Shown: positions 35,974 through 46,772 of the stretch, piece after piece
Layout of the letters: each line of letters begins with the position of its first letter
Numbering within the stretch: the stretch's first letter is position 1
Translations under genes and position numbers: made by a program
NCBI RefSeq assembly: GCF_007828865.1
Contig: NZ_VIVK01000001.1
Span: forward strand, 186,001 to 250,000
Source: Kribbella amoyensis
GTDB taxonomy: Bacteria > Actinomycetota > Actinomycetes > Propionibacteriales > Kribbellaceae
Length of the DNA stretch: 64,000 bases
Direction of reading: 5' to 3'
Notes under the pieces: model-generated
Told to the model about the DNA's origin: nothing
Databases searched by the model: none
Seen by the model: the letters and a program-made list of their open reading frames with translations, nothing else

Positions 35974-36795
35974 TCAGGACGGCTGCAGGGCCGGGCGCTG
36001 GAGATGACGGCCGACCGGCTGCGTACTGAGCAGGCCGGTCGCCGGGTCGGTACCGACGTCGATCCGGATCCCGTAGGTCTCGGACAGCACGTCCGCCTGC
36101 AGCACCTCGACCGGCGTACCGGTGGCGCGGATCCGGCCCTGGTCGAGCAGCGCGATCCGGTCGGCGACGGCGGCCGCCTGGTTGAGATCGTGCAGCACCA
36201 CCCCGACCGCGACCCCGTGCTCGTCGGCGAGATCGCGCATCAGGTCGAGCAACTCCACCTGGTACCGCAGATCGAGGAACGTGGTCGGCTCGTCGAGCAA
36301 CAGGACGCCGGTGTCCTGGGCCAGGCAGGTGGCGAGCCAGACGCGTTGCAGTTCACCACCGGACAGTTCGTCGACGGCCCGCTCGGCCATCGAGGCAACG
36401 CCGGTCACGTCCATGGCGTGGGTGATGGCGGCGTTCCCCTCGGGATCGTCGTTGCGCCACCGCCCCCGGTACGGGTGCCGGCCGTACCCGACGACGTCGC
36501 GCACGCTGACGCCGTTCGGAGTGGGCCGGGACTGCGCGAGCAACGTGACCTTTCGCGCGAACTCCTTCGCGGAAAGGCCGGCAGCCGTGGTCCCGTCGGT
36601 GAAGGCGACCTCGCCGGACTCGGGCTGATGCAGCCGCGCGAGCGCCCGCAACAACGTCGACTTCCCACTGCCGTTGGGCCCGACCAGCGCGGTCACACTG
36701 GCCGGCTCCACCGAGACCGAAGCCCCGTCCACCACGAGCCGTCCGGAATACCCCAACCCCAGCCCGACCCCACGCAGCCCCACAGATTCCCGCAT
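35974..36795 (-). CDS. Siderophore ABC transporter ATP-binding protein (FhuC/FecE-like)
   Basis: 273 residues: Walker A GPNGSGKST, Q-loop LAQSRPTPNG, signature LSGGELQRV, Walker B VLLLDEPTTFLDLRYQ and switch His in VVLHDLNQA. VGYGRHPYRGRW is typical of the FepC/FecE/FhuC branch. First gene of the operon ATPase, binding protein, permease. ATG at 36795; the iron box lies 6-24 bases upstream, so iron-loaded DmdR/IdeR would shut the operon. Confidence 0.94.
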   Translation of the reverse strand: MRESVGLRGVGLGLGYSGRLVVDGASVSVEPASVTALVGPNGSGKSTLLRALARLHQPESGEVAFTDGTTAAGLSAKEFARKVTLLAQSRPTPNGVSVRDVVGYGRHPYRGRWRNDDPEGNAAITHAMDVTGVASMAERAVDELSGGELQRVWLATCLAQDTGVLLLDEPTTFLDLRYQVELLDLMRDLADEHGVAVGVVLHDLNQAAAVADRIALLDQGRIRATGTPVEVLQADVLSETYGIRIDVGTDPATGLLSTQPVGRHLQRPALQPS

Positions 36796-36800
36796 GGTCC

Positions 36801-36819
36801 AGAGGATAGCCTTACCTAA
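36801..36819 (-). promoter_or_regulatory. Iron box (DmdR/IdeR/DtxR operator)
   Basis: On the minus strand TTAGGTAAGGCTATCCTCT matches the actinomycete iron-box consensus TTAGGTTAGGCTAACCTAA at 15 of 19 positions. It directly precedes the siderophore transporter operon. The DtxR-family repressor expected to bind it is encoded at 58671-59375. Confidence 0.85.
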
Positions 36820-36928
36820 CTTGCTGTGTCAGCCTCACGTTCAGCACCTGAACAACAACCCGGAGTCGCGAGACTGGCGGGCGGCCGAGCCATGCACAGC
36901 GGACTGCCGTTCGGACCACCGCTGGAAC

Positions 36929-36972
36929 GGCCAAGGACAGAGTTCCCCTTTTGATTCTTTCTGTGGTTGGCC
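36929..36972 (-). terminator. Hairpin after the iron-sulfur flavoenzyme gene
   Basis: GGCCAAGGACAGA (36929-36941) and TCTGTGGTTGGCC (36960-36972) pair with two mismatches and an 18-base A/T-rich loop. It begins three bases after the stop codon. Confidence 0.5.
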
Positions 36973-36974
36973 TT

Positions 36975-39545
<2,571 letters not shown>

Positions 39546-39548
39546 CTA

Positions 39549-39577
39549 TGCAACTCGTTGCAGTGCACTTGTTTGCA
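39549..39577. promoter_or_regulatory. Two TGCA-ended dyads upstream of padR
   Basis: TGCAACTCGTTGCA (39549-39562) is a perfect 14-bp palindrome; TGCACTTGTTTGCA (39564-39577) is a partial second copy two bases on. They start 17 bases before the padR ATG and also face the divergent antiporter operon. Probable PadR binding sites. Confidence 0.6.
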
Positions 39578-39659
39578 ATCCGGATCACATCCTGACCTGG
39601 TCCCTCGGTACGGGAGAATGGTTGCAAAAGCCGACTATCTCGAGCCGGAGAGAATTCTG

Positions 39660-40145
39660 ATGGAACACCAGGCCCACCCGACCAGAACGTCCCTGCCGGG
39701 CATCGGTACCCGGTACGACCTCAAGACCGAGGGCGGCAAGCACGTCTCGGTGGTGGTCCACGAAGACGGCCGGCGGTTCCTCGGGTTCCACGATCCCGAC
39801 GACGACGACAACTGCACCAGCTCGGTCCCGCTGGACCCGTCCGAGGCAGCCGCGCTCGGCCAGCTGCTGATCCCGGCGCCGATCGACCCGCTGTCCAACG
39901 ACATCGAGATCGACCTGATCACCGAGCAGATCCCGATCACCGCGCGGTCGCCGTACTCCGGCCGCACGCTCGGTGACACCCAGGCCCGCAGCCGGACCGG
40001 CGCGTCGATCGTCGCCGTACTGCGCCGCACCGGGGCGATCCCGTCCCCGGCGCCCGACTTCCGGTTCGGGATCGGGGACACCCTCGTCGTGGTCGGCACC
40101 CGTGAGGGTGTCGACGCCGTCGCCGACCTGATCACCGGGGGCTGA
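39660..40145 (+). CDS. Cation:proton antiporter regulatory subunit (KhtT-like, TrkA-C domain)
   Basis: 161 residues: a basic N-terminal part (about 1-70) followed by a TrkA-C (RCK_C) domain (about 75-160) with RTGASIVAVLRR and DTLVVVGTREGVDAVADL. RCK_C domains bind nucleotides (c-di-AMP in several cases) and gate K+ transport. ATG at 39660 is seven bases after GGAGAG. Two bases separate its stop from the antiporter start, so the two are one unit: soluble regulator plus membrane channel. Confidence 0.88.
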   Translation: MEHQAHPTRTSLPGIGTRYDLKTEGGKHVSVVVHEDGRRFLGFHDPDDDDNCTSSVPLDPSEAAALGQLLIPAPIDPLSNDIEIDLITEQIPITARSPYSGRTLGDTQARSRTGASIVAVLRRTGAIPSPAPDFRFGIGDTLVVVGTREGVDAVADLITGG

Positions 40146-40147
40146 GC

Positions 40148-41434
40148 GTGCACGAAACCACCGCCCTGCTGATCGAGCTCGGTGCCGTCATCCTGGCTCT
40201 CGGCATCCTCGGCCGGATCGCCGGCCGGTTCGGGTTCTCCCCGATCCCCCTCTACCTGCTGGCCGGACTCGCGTTCGGGCACGGCGGGCTGCTGCCGCTG
40301 GCGGCGAGCGAGGAGTTCGTTGCCACCGGCGCCGAGATCGGCGTCATCCTGCTGCTGTTGCTGCTCGGTCTGGAGTACACCGCGTCCGACCTGGTCGGCA
40401 CGCTGAAGACCCAGTACCTGTCCGGGGTGGTCGACTTCCTGCTGAACGCGCTGCCCGGATTCGCGGTCGCGCTGATGCTCGGCTGGGGCCCGGTCGCCGC
40501 GGTCGCGCTGGCCGGTGTCACCTGGATCTCGTCGTCCGGCGTGATCGCGAAGGTGGTCGGCGACCTCGGCCGGCTCGGTAACCGGGAGACCCCGGTCGTG
40601 CTCGGCATCCTGGTCCTCGAGGACCTGTCGATGGCCGTCTACCTGCCGATCCTCACCGCGTTGCTCGCCGGGGTCGGGCTGGCCGGCGGCAGCATCACCC
40701 TGCTGATCTCGCTCGGCACGGTCAGCATCGTGCTGTTCGTTGCCCTGCGCTACGGCCGGGTGATCAGCCGCGCGGTCTCCTCGGACAACCCGGAGATGTT
40801 GCTGCTGGTCGTGCTCGGCCTGACCCTGCTGGTCGCCGGGATCGCGCAGCAACTGCAGGTCTCGGCCGCGGTCGGCGCGTTCCTGGTCGGGATCGCGTTG
40901 TCGGGTGAGGTCGCGAAGGGCGCGCGGCGGCTGCTGAGCCCGTTGCGGGATCTGTTCGCCGCGGTGTTCTTCGTCTTCTTCGGGCTGAGCACCGACCCGG
41001 CCGAGATCCCGCCGGTGATCGGGATCGCGCTCGCGCTGGCCGTCTTCACCGCGCTGACCAAGATCGCCACCGGGTGGTACGCCGCCCGGCGCGCCGAGGT
41101 GAAGCCGGCCGGTCGCTGGCGGGCCGGTGGAACGCTGGTCGCGCGCGGCGAGTTCTCCATCGTCATCGCGGGTCTGGCCGTCGGAGTCGAACCCAGGCTC
41201 GGCCCGCTGGCCACGGCGTACGTGCTGATCCTGGTCATCCTCGGCCCGCTCGCCGCCCGGTACACCGAGCCGATCGCCCGCAAGATCACCAGCCGGTTCA
41301 AACCGAAGGTCGCCGCCACCCCGGCCGAGGCGTCGGCCGAGGCGCCGGCCGAGGCGTCGGTGGCTGAGGTTGAGGGTGGGGGCCGGAGCTCCAGCACTCA
41401 CGAACCGGCGTCCCCCGGCGGACCGCACGCGTAA
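40148..41434 (+). CDS. K+/H+ antiporter of the CPA2/KefB type
   Basis: 428 residues with about 12-13 transmembrane helices of the CPA2 fold, including the GVTWISSSGVIAKVVGDL segment and FGLSTDPAEIPPV. Unlike E. coli KefB/KefC it has no C-terminal TrkA-N domain; a charged Ala/Glu-rich tail (three 12-base DNA repeats encoding AEAS/AEAP) replaces it. It exchanges K+ (or Na+) for H+ at the membrane. GTG at 40148. Regulated by the upstream subunit. Confidence 0.9.
   Translation: MHETTALLIELGAVILALGILGRIAGRFGFSPIPLYLLAGLAFGHGGLLPLAASEEFVATGAEIGVILLLLLLGLEYTASDLVGTLKTQYLSGVVDFLLNALPGFAVALMLGWGPVAAVALAGVTWISSSGVIAKVVGDLGRLGNRETPVVLGILVLEDLSMAVYLPILTALLAGVGLAGGSITLLISLGTVSIVLFVALRYGRVISRAVSSDNPEMLLLVVLGLTLLVAGIAQQLQVSAAVGAFLVGIALSGEVAKGARRLLSPLRDLFAAVFFVFFGLSTDPAEIPPVIGIALALAVFTALTKIATGWYAARRAEVKPAGRWRAGGTLVARGEFSIVIAGLAVGVEPRLGPLATAYVLILVILGPLAARYTEPIARKITSRFKPKVAATPAEASAEAPAEASVAEVEGGGRSSSTHEPASPGGPHA
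41323..41358 (+). repeat. Three 12-bp tandem repeats in the antiporter tail
   Basis: GGCCGAGGCGTC, GGCCGAGGCGCC and GGCCGAGGCGTC in direct array, encoding AEAS-AEAP-AEAS. A plausible slippage site that may vary between strains. Confidence 0.7.
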
Positions 41435-41446
41435 AACAGCCGTACC

Positions 41447-41489
41447 GACCCGGGCGCCTGCCACTTGGTGAGTGGTGGGCGCCCGGGTC
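41447..41489. terminator. Strong bidirectional terminator hairpin
   Basis: A 19-bp stem (41447-41465 with 41471-41489) holding two G-U wobble pairs and a 5-base loop TGGTG. Placed between the antiporter stop and the convergent YdeI-family stop; its right arm overlaps the latter by two bases. Confidence 0.85.
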
Positions 41490-42063
41490 AGCGGGCTCGC
41501 TGGTTGGCGGCGGCCTGGGTCACCGTCTGCTCGATCCGGGCGGCCCGGGTCTCCGGGCGCTTGGCGAGAGCGATCCATTCGAGGATCGCCCGCTTCGCCG
41601 ACTTGGGGAACGCGGCGAAATGGGCGGCTGCTTCCGGGGTGCCGTCCAGCTCGCTCCGCAGGTCGGCCGGGACGATCAGGTTCTGCGCCTCGGCGAGGAT
41701 GTCCCAGCTCCCGGTCCGTTTCGCCTCGTCGACGACGGCCTGTCCGGGCGCGGTCATCAGCCCGGCCGCGACCAGCCGCTCGACGCGATCACGGTTCACC
41801 TGGCTCCAGGTACTCCGGGGATTCCGCGGCGTGAAGCACTGGTACGTCGTCCCGGCGTCCCGCTTGACGGTCTTGCTGTCCACCCAGCCGAAGCACAGCG
41901 CCTGCTCGACCGCGGCCACGTAGTCGACACCCGGCTCCTCGGCGCCCTTGCGATGCACGACCAGCCAGAGCGCCCGCTCGGTCCCACCGTTCGCCGCGAG
42001 CCACTCGCGCCACTCCGCCACACTTCCGAGCAGGACCGCCTGCTCGTCGGTCATCGCCGTCAT
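41488..42063 (-). CDS. YdeI/OmpD-associated family protein
   Basis: 191 residues. VAEWREWLAANGGTERALWLVVHRKGAEEPGVDYVAAVEQALCFGWVDS is the family core, followed by FTPRNPRSTWSQVNRDRVERL and a C-terminal SAKRAILEWIALAKRPETRAARIEQTV. Described as bacteriocin-protection proteins in some annotations; the molecular role is uncertain. ATG at 42063 has AGAGG eight bases upstream. It shares its C-terminal motif with the shorter protein at 17954-18400. Confidence 0.85.
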   Translation of the reverse strand: MTAMTDEQAVLLGSVAEWREWLAANGGTERALWLVVHRKGAEEPGVDYVAAVEQALCFGWVDSKTVKRDAGTTYQCFTPRNPRSTWSQVNRDRVERLVAAGLMTAPGQAVVDEAKRTGSWDILAEAQNLIVPADLRSELDGTPEAAAHFAAFPKSAKRAILEWIALAKRPETRAARIEQTVTQAAANQRAR

Positions 42064-42132
42064 CACGTCCACCTCTCCTCGGGTCTCACCACCACGATGC
42101 ACCCGAGAAGTGCTCACCTCATGAGCACTTTC

Positions 42133-42621
42133 CTAGAAGAGGTGGTGCGCGGACCTTTCGTGGTCGAGCAGGGCCCGCTTCCGGCCGAGGCCGCCGCCGT
42201 AGCCGGTCAGGTCGCCGGTCGAGCCGATCACGCGGTGGCACGGGACGATGATGCTGATCGGGTTCTTGCCGTTGGCCAGGCCGACCGCGCGGGACGCGGT
42301 CGCCGGCCGGCCGAGGACGCGGGCCAACTCGCCGTACGTGGTGGTCTCGCCGTACGGGATGGTGGTGAGCGCGGCCCACACCTCCTGCTGGAACGGCGTC
42401 CCGGCCGCCTTGACCCGGACGTCGAACGTGGTGCGCTCCCCCGCGAAGTACTCCTTCAGCTGCTGGACCACGTCGGCCAGGATCGTGTCGTCGCGCTCGC
42501 CGAACGTCGCCGGCTCCGGGCGGTACCGGTGCTGCTCCATGTAGAGCCCGGTCAGCTCGCCCGCGTCGGTCCCGACCAGCGTGAGCTCGCCGATCGGGCT
42601 GCCGATCACGGCGTACGTCAC
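42133..42621 (-). CDS. ogt: Methylated-DNA--protein-cysteine methyltransferase
   Basis: 162 residues. Suicide repair protein that transfers O6-alkyl groups from guanine to Cys128 in the motif PCHRVIGSTG; the HTH region is GTPFQQEVWAALTTIPYGETTTYGELA. The N-terminal domain is short, as in Ogt/AGT. GTG at 42621 overlaps the GNAT stop as GTGA, so it is last in the alkylation repair operon Ada-AlkA, GNAT, Ogt. Confidence 0.95.
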   Translation of the reverse strand: MTYAVIGSPIGELTLVGTDAGELTGLYMEQHRYRPEPATFGERDDTILADVVQQLKEYFAGERTTFDVRVKAAGTPFQQEVWAALTTIPYGETTTYGELARVLGRPATASRAVGLANGKNPISIIVPCHRVIGSTGDLTGYGGGLGRKRALLDHERSAHHLF

Positions 42622-43175
42622 GCGTCCGCCTCCCACTGTGCCTTGGTGATCCGGTAGAGCACGTGCCGCTCCAGCCGGTGCCCCTTCTCCAGCCGCGGGT
42701 GGTCGAAGTCGCCGGCCTCGTCGTGGCTCATCCCGATCCGCTGCATCACCCGCTGGGACGGCAGGTTCGTCGTCGCGGTGAACGACACGATCTCGGCCAG
42801 CCCGGCCGGCCCGAATCCGTACGCCAGCGCGGCCCGGGCCGCCTCGGTCGCATAACCGTTGCCCCAGGCATCCTTCGACAGGCGCCAGCCGATCTCGACG
42901 GCCGGCAGGAAGTGCGCCTCGAAGCTCGGCACCGCCAGCCCGGTGAACCCGATGAACCGGCCGGTGTCGCGGACCTCCAGCGCCCACAGACCGAACCCGC
43001 GTTCCGCATGGCCGGCGCTCACCCGGTCGATCAGCCCGTCGCTCTCGGCCCGGGTCATCCGGGCCGGGAAGTGTTCCATCACGGCCGGGTCCGCGTTCAG
43101 CGCCGCGAACGGCTCGCGGTCGGCCTCGGTCCAGCCACGCAGCAGCAGTCGGTCGGTGGTCAGCTCTGTGGTCAT
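42618..43175 (-). CDS. GNAT-family N-acetyltransferase (RimJ/RimL type)
   Basis: 185 residues of the RimJ/RimL-like GNAT group: TTDRLLLRGWTEADREPFAALNADPAVMEHF at the start, GFTGLAVPSFEAHFLPAVEIGWRLSKDAWGNGYATEAARAAL for acetyl-CoA binding. Its stop overlaps ogt (GTGA) and its start is one base after the Ada-AlkA stop (TGAGATG). The target, protein N-terminus or small molecule, is unknown; its place between two alkylation repair genes is notable. Confidence 0.92.
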   Translation of the reverse strand: MTTELTTDRLLLRGWTEADREPFAALNADPAVMEHFPARMTRAESDGLIDRVSAGHAERGFGLWALEVRDTGRFIGFTGLAVPSFEAHFLPAVEIGWRLSKDAWGNGYATEAARAALAYGFGPAGLAEIVSFTATTNLPSQRVMQRIGMSHDEAGDFDHPRLEKGHRLERHVLYRITKAQWEADA

Positions 43176-43176
43176 C

Positions 43177-44661
43177 TCACTCCGCGGGGATCGTGTTGAT
43201 GGCGTGGTCCCCGGTCGCCCACAGGTACTGCACCGCGTACGCCCGCCAGGGTCGCCAGGCGCGCGCGTGCTCGATGAGGGGTTTGGGGGATTCGGGCAAT
43301 CCTAGATCCCGGGCGGCGTACCGTACACCCAGATCGCTGGCCACGAAGGCGTCCGGGTCGCCGAGCGCGCGCATCGCGATCGACTCGACCGTCCACGGGC
43401 CGATCCCCGGCAACGCGGCGAGTTGCTCGCGCGCCTGGTCCCAGTCCGCGCCCGCGCCGAGGTCGATCTCGCCGGCCGCGAGGGTCGCGATCAGGGTGGT
43501 CAGCGTGGTCCGCCGGGACTTCGGGAAGGCGAGCGTCTCGGGATCCAGCCCGGCCAACGCGTCCATCCGCGGAAAGAGGTGGGTCAGCCCGCCACCCGGA
43601 TCCTCCACCGGTTCGCCGTACGCCTGGACGAGCCGGCTCGCGTGGGTCCGGGCGGCGGCCGTGGACACCTGCTGCCCGAGCACCGCGCGGACCGCGAACT
43701 CGGCGCCGTCGACGGTCCGCGGGACCCGGCGGCCCGGTGCCTTCGCGATCAGCGGTGCGAGCACAGGGTCGGTCCGGAGCTGCTCGTCCACGGCGATCGG
43801 GTCCGCGTCCAGGTCGAGCATCCGGCGGCACCGGCTGATCGCGATCGCGAGGTCCCGCTGGTCGGTCAGCGACAACTGGCAGGCGATGTGGTCCGGCATC
43901 GGCTTGAGCGAGACCACGCCGTGGCCGTGCGGAAGCCGCAAAGTCCTGCGGTAGAAGCCGTTGTGCCACTCCTCGACACCCGGTACGCCGGTCGCGATCA
44001 GGTGGCCGAACAGGTTGTCCGGGGTCAACGGGGCGCGGAACGGCAGGCGGAGCGCGATGGTACCGGGCGCGGCCGGCGGCGCACCCCGTTTGGCGCGGCC
44101 CCGCAGCTCGGTCGGTGAGAGGGCGAAGACGTCCTGCACGGTCTCGTTGAAGGCCCGCACACTCGAGAACCCGGCCGCGAACGCCACGTCGGCCATCCGC
44201 AGCTCACTCGTCTCGATCAGCAGCCGCGCCGTCTGGGCCCGCTGCGCTCGCGCCAACGCCAGCGGACCGGCACCGAGCTCGGCGAGCAGCTGCCGCTGGA
44301 CCTGACGCACGCTGTACCCGAGCTGGGTCGCGAGGCCGGGCACACCGTCGCGGTCGACCACGCCGTCGGCGATCAGGCGCATCGCCCGGGCGACCACGTC
44401 GGCCCGGTCGTTCCACTCCGGCGAACCCGGGCTGGCATCCGGCCGGCACCGCTTGCAGGCCCGGAACCCGGCCTGCTGGGCGGCCGCCGCGCTCGGGTAG
44501 AAGCGCATGTTCTCGACCTTCGGCGGCACCACCGGGCAACTCGGCCGGCAGTAGATCCGCGTGGTCAGGACCGCGGTGAAGAACCACCCGTCGAACCGCG
44601 CGTCCTTCGACTGCACCGCCCGCACACACCGCTCGACACATTCGTACACGTCGTCCAGCAT
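43177..44661 (-). CDS. Ada-AlkA fusion: methyl-phosphotriester sensor, AraC-type HTH and 3-methyladenine glycosylase
   Basis: 494 residues in three parts: N-terminal Ada zinc domain (about 1-75), AraC-like HTH (about 85-185, FSSVRAFNETVQDVF) and an AlkA glycosylase (about 190-494, LPGIGPWTVESIAMRALGDPDAFVASDLG). Using ATG 44661 the zinc cysteines fall at 38, 42, 69 and 72, exactly the E. coli Ada numbering, which supports this start; ATG at 44700 is the alternative. The protein can sense methylphosphotriesters in DNA and excise alkylated bases. It leads a coupled operon with GNAT and Ogt and probably activates itself. Confidence 0.95.
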   Translation of the reverse strand: MLDDVYECVERCVRAVQSKDARFDGWFFTAVLTTRIYCRPSCPVVPPKVENMRFYPSAAAAQQAGFRACKRCRPDASPGSPEWNDRADVVARAMRLIADGVVDRDGVPGLATQLGYSVRQVQRQLLAELGAGPLALARAQRAQTARLLIETSELRMADVAFAAGFSSVRAFNETVQDVFALSPTELRGRAKRGAPPAAPGTIALRLPFRAPLTPDNLFGHLIATGVPGVEEWHNGFYRRTLRLPHGHGVVSLKPMPDHIACQLSLTDQRDLAIAISRCRRMLDLDADPIAVDEQLRTDPVLAPLIAKAPGRRVPRTVDGAEFAVRAVLGQQVSTAAARTHASRLVQAYGEPVEDPGGGLTHLFPRMDALAGLDPETLAFPKSRRTTLTTLIATLAAGEIDLGAGADWDQAREQLAALPGIGPWTVESIAMRALGDPDAFVASDLGVRYAARDLGLPESPKPLIEHARAWRPWRAYAVQYLWATGDHAINTIPAE

Positions 44662-44835
44662 CACCGGCCGCACCGACACTTTCCAGCGGATTTGCGACAT
44701 CGCCCTGGCGGCGACGATCACTCCTCGGCGGATTCGCGACGCCAGGATCCGGGGTCGCATTTCCGCCAGCCGCGGCCCGTCGCCGGTTGCTGGACTGAGG
44801 ATCCCAGATCGGACGAACGAAAGAGTGCGGAACAC

Positions 44836-45576
44836 ATGACTGAGTTGACCGGCAAGCTGGCTCTGGTGACCGGTGGCAGCCGTGGGATCGGCGCGGCCAC
44901 GGCGGTCGCGCTGGCGGAGGCGGGCGCCGACGTGGCGCTGACGTACCAGCACGCGGCCGAGGACGCGGCGGCCGTGGTGAAGCGGATCGAGGCGGCCGGG
45001 CGGCGCGGATTCGCCTTCCAGGCCGACGCCGCGGACGCGACGGCGGTCGAGACCGTGGTGGGCCGGGCCGCCGACGCGCTCGGCGGGCTGGACATCCTGG
45101 TGAACAACGCCGGTGTCGGCGCGGCCGGGATGATCACCGACGTCACCACCGAGGACCTCGACCGGGTCCTGGCGATCAACGTGCGCGGCGCGTACGTCGC
45201 GGCCCGGGCGGCCGCGGCCCGGTTGTCCGACGGCGGCCGGGTGATCCACGTCGGCAGCACCATCGCCGAACGCAACGCGGGCCCGGGGATGACGCTGTAC
45301 GGGATGAGCAAGGCCGCGATCGCCGGCCTCAGCAAGGGCCTGGCCCGGGACCTCGGACCGCGCGGCATCACCTCGAACGTCGTCCAGCCCGGCCCGGTGG
45401 ACACCGCGATGAACCCGGCGGACGGCCCGTTCGCCGAGGCGCAGCGTGCGTTCCTCGCCACCGGCCGCTTCGGCACCCCCGACGAGATCGCCGCGGCCGT
45501 CCGGTACCTGGCGAGCCCGGCGGCCGGGTACGTCACCGGCGCCGAGCTGACCATCGACGGCGGCCACGCGGCCTGA
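44836..45576 (+). CDS. SDR family oxidoreductase (3-oxoacyl-ACP reductase-like)
   Basis: 246 residues, classical SDR: TGGSRGIGAATAV cofactor motif, NNAGVG, catalytic Ser in HVGSTIAE, YGMSK for Tyr/Lys, and PGPVDTAMNP. Closest in appearance to FabG-like enzymes, but stand-alone and substrate unknown. ATG at 44836 with GCGGAA upstream. Divergent from the alkylation repair operon, followed by a very strong hairpin. Confidence 0.9.
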   Translation: MTELTGKLALVTGGSRGIGAATAVALAEAGADVALTYQHAAEDAAAVVKRIEAAGRRGFAFQADAADATAVETVVGRAADALGGLDILVNNAGVGAAGMITDVTTEDLDRVLAINVRGAYVAARAAAARLSDGGRVIHVGSTIAERNAGPGMTLYGMSKAAIAGLSKGLARDLGPRGITSNVVQPGPVDTAMNPADGPFAEAQRAFLATGRFGTPDEIAAAVRYLASPAAGYVTGAELTIDGGHAA

Positions 45577-45579
45577 CCC

Positions 45580-45628
45580 ACGTACGCAGCGGGGCCCACC
45601 TCTCCACGGTGGGCCCCGCTGCGTACGT
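45580..45628. terminator. Perfect 21-bp terminator hairpin
   Basis: The left arm (45580-45600) starts ACGTACGCAGCGG, and the right arm (45608-45628) is its exact reverse complement; the loop is TCTCCAC. It insulates the SDR gene from the LacI promoter that begins 23 bases later. Confidence 0.9.
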
Positions 45629-45650
45629 CCAGATCACCGGGCACCAACCG

Positions 45651-45679
45651 TTGACACCTGCTCACGCGCGGGTGAGACT
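45651..45679 (+). promoter_or_regulatory. Promoter of the lacI-family gene
   Basis: -35 TTGACA (45651-45656), 17-base spacer, -10-like GAGACT (45674-45679). The operator palindrome starts ten bases downstream. Confidence 0.6.
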
Positions 45680-45688
45680 GCGGGAGGT

Positions 45689-45702
45689 TTTGAACGTTCA
45701 AA
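45689..45702. promoter_or_regulatory. LacI-family operator palindrome
   Basis: TTTGAACGTTCAAA is a perfect 14-bp palindrome with the central CG typical of LacI sites; CGGGAG and CTCCCG flank it as an outer repeat. It sits between the promoter and the lacI start, as for an autorepressor. Confidence 0.75.
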
Positions 45703-45728
45703 CTCCCGGCTCCGGTGAGGAGGTCGCG

Positions 45729-46733
45729 GTGGCCACGTTGAAGCAGGTCGCGGCGCACGCGGACGTCTCGGTGCAGACCGTGTCGAACGCGCTGAACGCC
45801 CCGCACCGACTCCGGCCGGACACCCTGCGCCGGGTGAACCAGTCGATCGAGGCGCTGCACTACCGCCCCAACCGGAACGCCCGCAGCCTGCGGACCAGTG
45901 CCGTCGAACTGATCGGGTACTGCGTCCCGAGCCCGCCGAACGGCCAGGCGCACCTGGTGATGGACCAGTTCCTGCACGCCCTGTGCAGCGCGGCCGAGAC
46001 GACCGGCCGGCACATCCTGCTGTTCACCGCGCCGACCGGGCTCGAGGGCATGCCGACGTACGAGGACCTGCTCGCGCGCCGCCTGGTCGACGGGTTCGTG
46101 CTGTCCCAGACGCAGACGCACGACCCGCGGCACGGCTGGCTCAAGGAGCAGCGGATCCCGTTCGTCTCGTTCGGCCGGGTCTGGAAGGAGACCAGCCAGC
46201 CCGGCCCGTTCGTCGACGTCGACGGCGCGGCCGGTTGCGCGGCGGCGACCCGGCACCTGTACGCGACCGGGCGACGGCGGATCGCCTTCCTCAGCTGGCC
46301 GAAGTCCTCGGGCCTCGCGGAGGACCGGATGGGCGGCTGGCGCCAGACCTGCAAGGAGCTCGGCCTGCCGACCACCGGCCTGGCCAAGCGCTGCCCCAAG
46401 GACAGTATCGAGGCCGGCGCCCGGGCGACCGCGGAGCTGCTCGACGCGGCCGAACCGGTGGACGGGATCGTTGCCGTCAGCGACGTTCTCGCGCTCGGCG
46501 TGCTCCGCGAACTCGGCGCGCGCGGGTACACCGCGGGCGTCGACGTCGGCGTCACCGGCTTCGACGACTCCCCGCTCGCCTCGGTCGTGTCCCCCGGCCT
46601 GACCAGCATCCGGCAGCCGATGGACGAGATCGCCGGCGCGCTCATCACCCTGCTCACCGGTCCCGCCGGCACCGGGACCGAACACCTGCTGCAGCCCGAA
46701 CTGGTGATCAGGGGCAGCTCGGCTCCTGGCTGA
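45729..46733 (+). CDS. LacI-family transcriptional regulator
   Basis: 334 residues: HTH at 1-25 (MATLKQVAAHADVSVQTVSNALN), hinge helix RPNRNARSLRT, then a sugar-binding-like effector domain ending VGVTGFDDSPLASVVSPGLTSIRQP. GTG at 45729 is five bases after GAGGAGG. The glycosidase gene follows 40 bases later on the same strand, so it is the likely regulon member and its released sugar the likely inducer. Confidence 0.93.
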   Translation: MATLKQVAAHADVSVQTVSNALNAPHRLRPDTLRRVNQSIEALHYRPNRNARSLRTSAVELIGYCVPSPPNGQAHLVMDQFLHALCSAAETTGRHILLFTAPTGLEGMPTYEDLLARRLVDGFVLSQTQTHDPRHGWLKEQRIPFVSFGRVWKETSQPGPFVDVDGAAGCAAATRHLYATGRRRIAFLSWPKSSGLAEDRMGGWRQTCKELGLPTTGLAKRCPKDSIEAGARATAELLDAAEPVDGIVAVSDVLALGVLRELGARGYTAGVDVGVTGFDDSPLASVVSPGLTSIRQPMDEIAGALITLLTGPAGTGTEHLLQPELVIRGSSAPG

Positions 46734-46772
46734 TCCGGTGCCCGTCGGCACCGCGAGAAGGAGGTACCCGTC

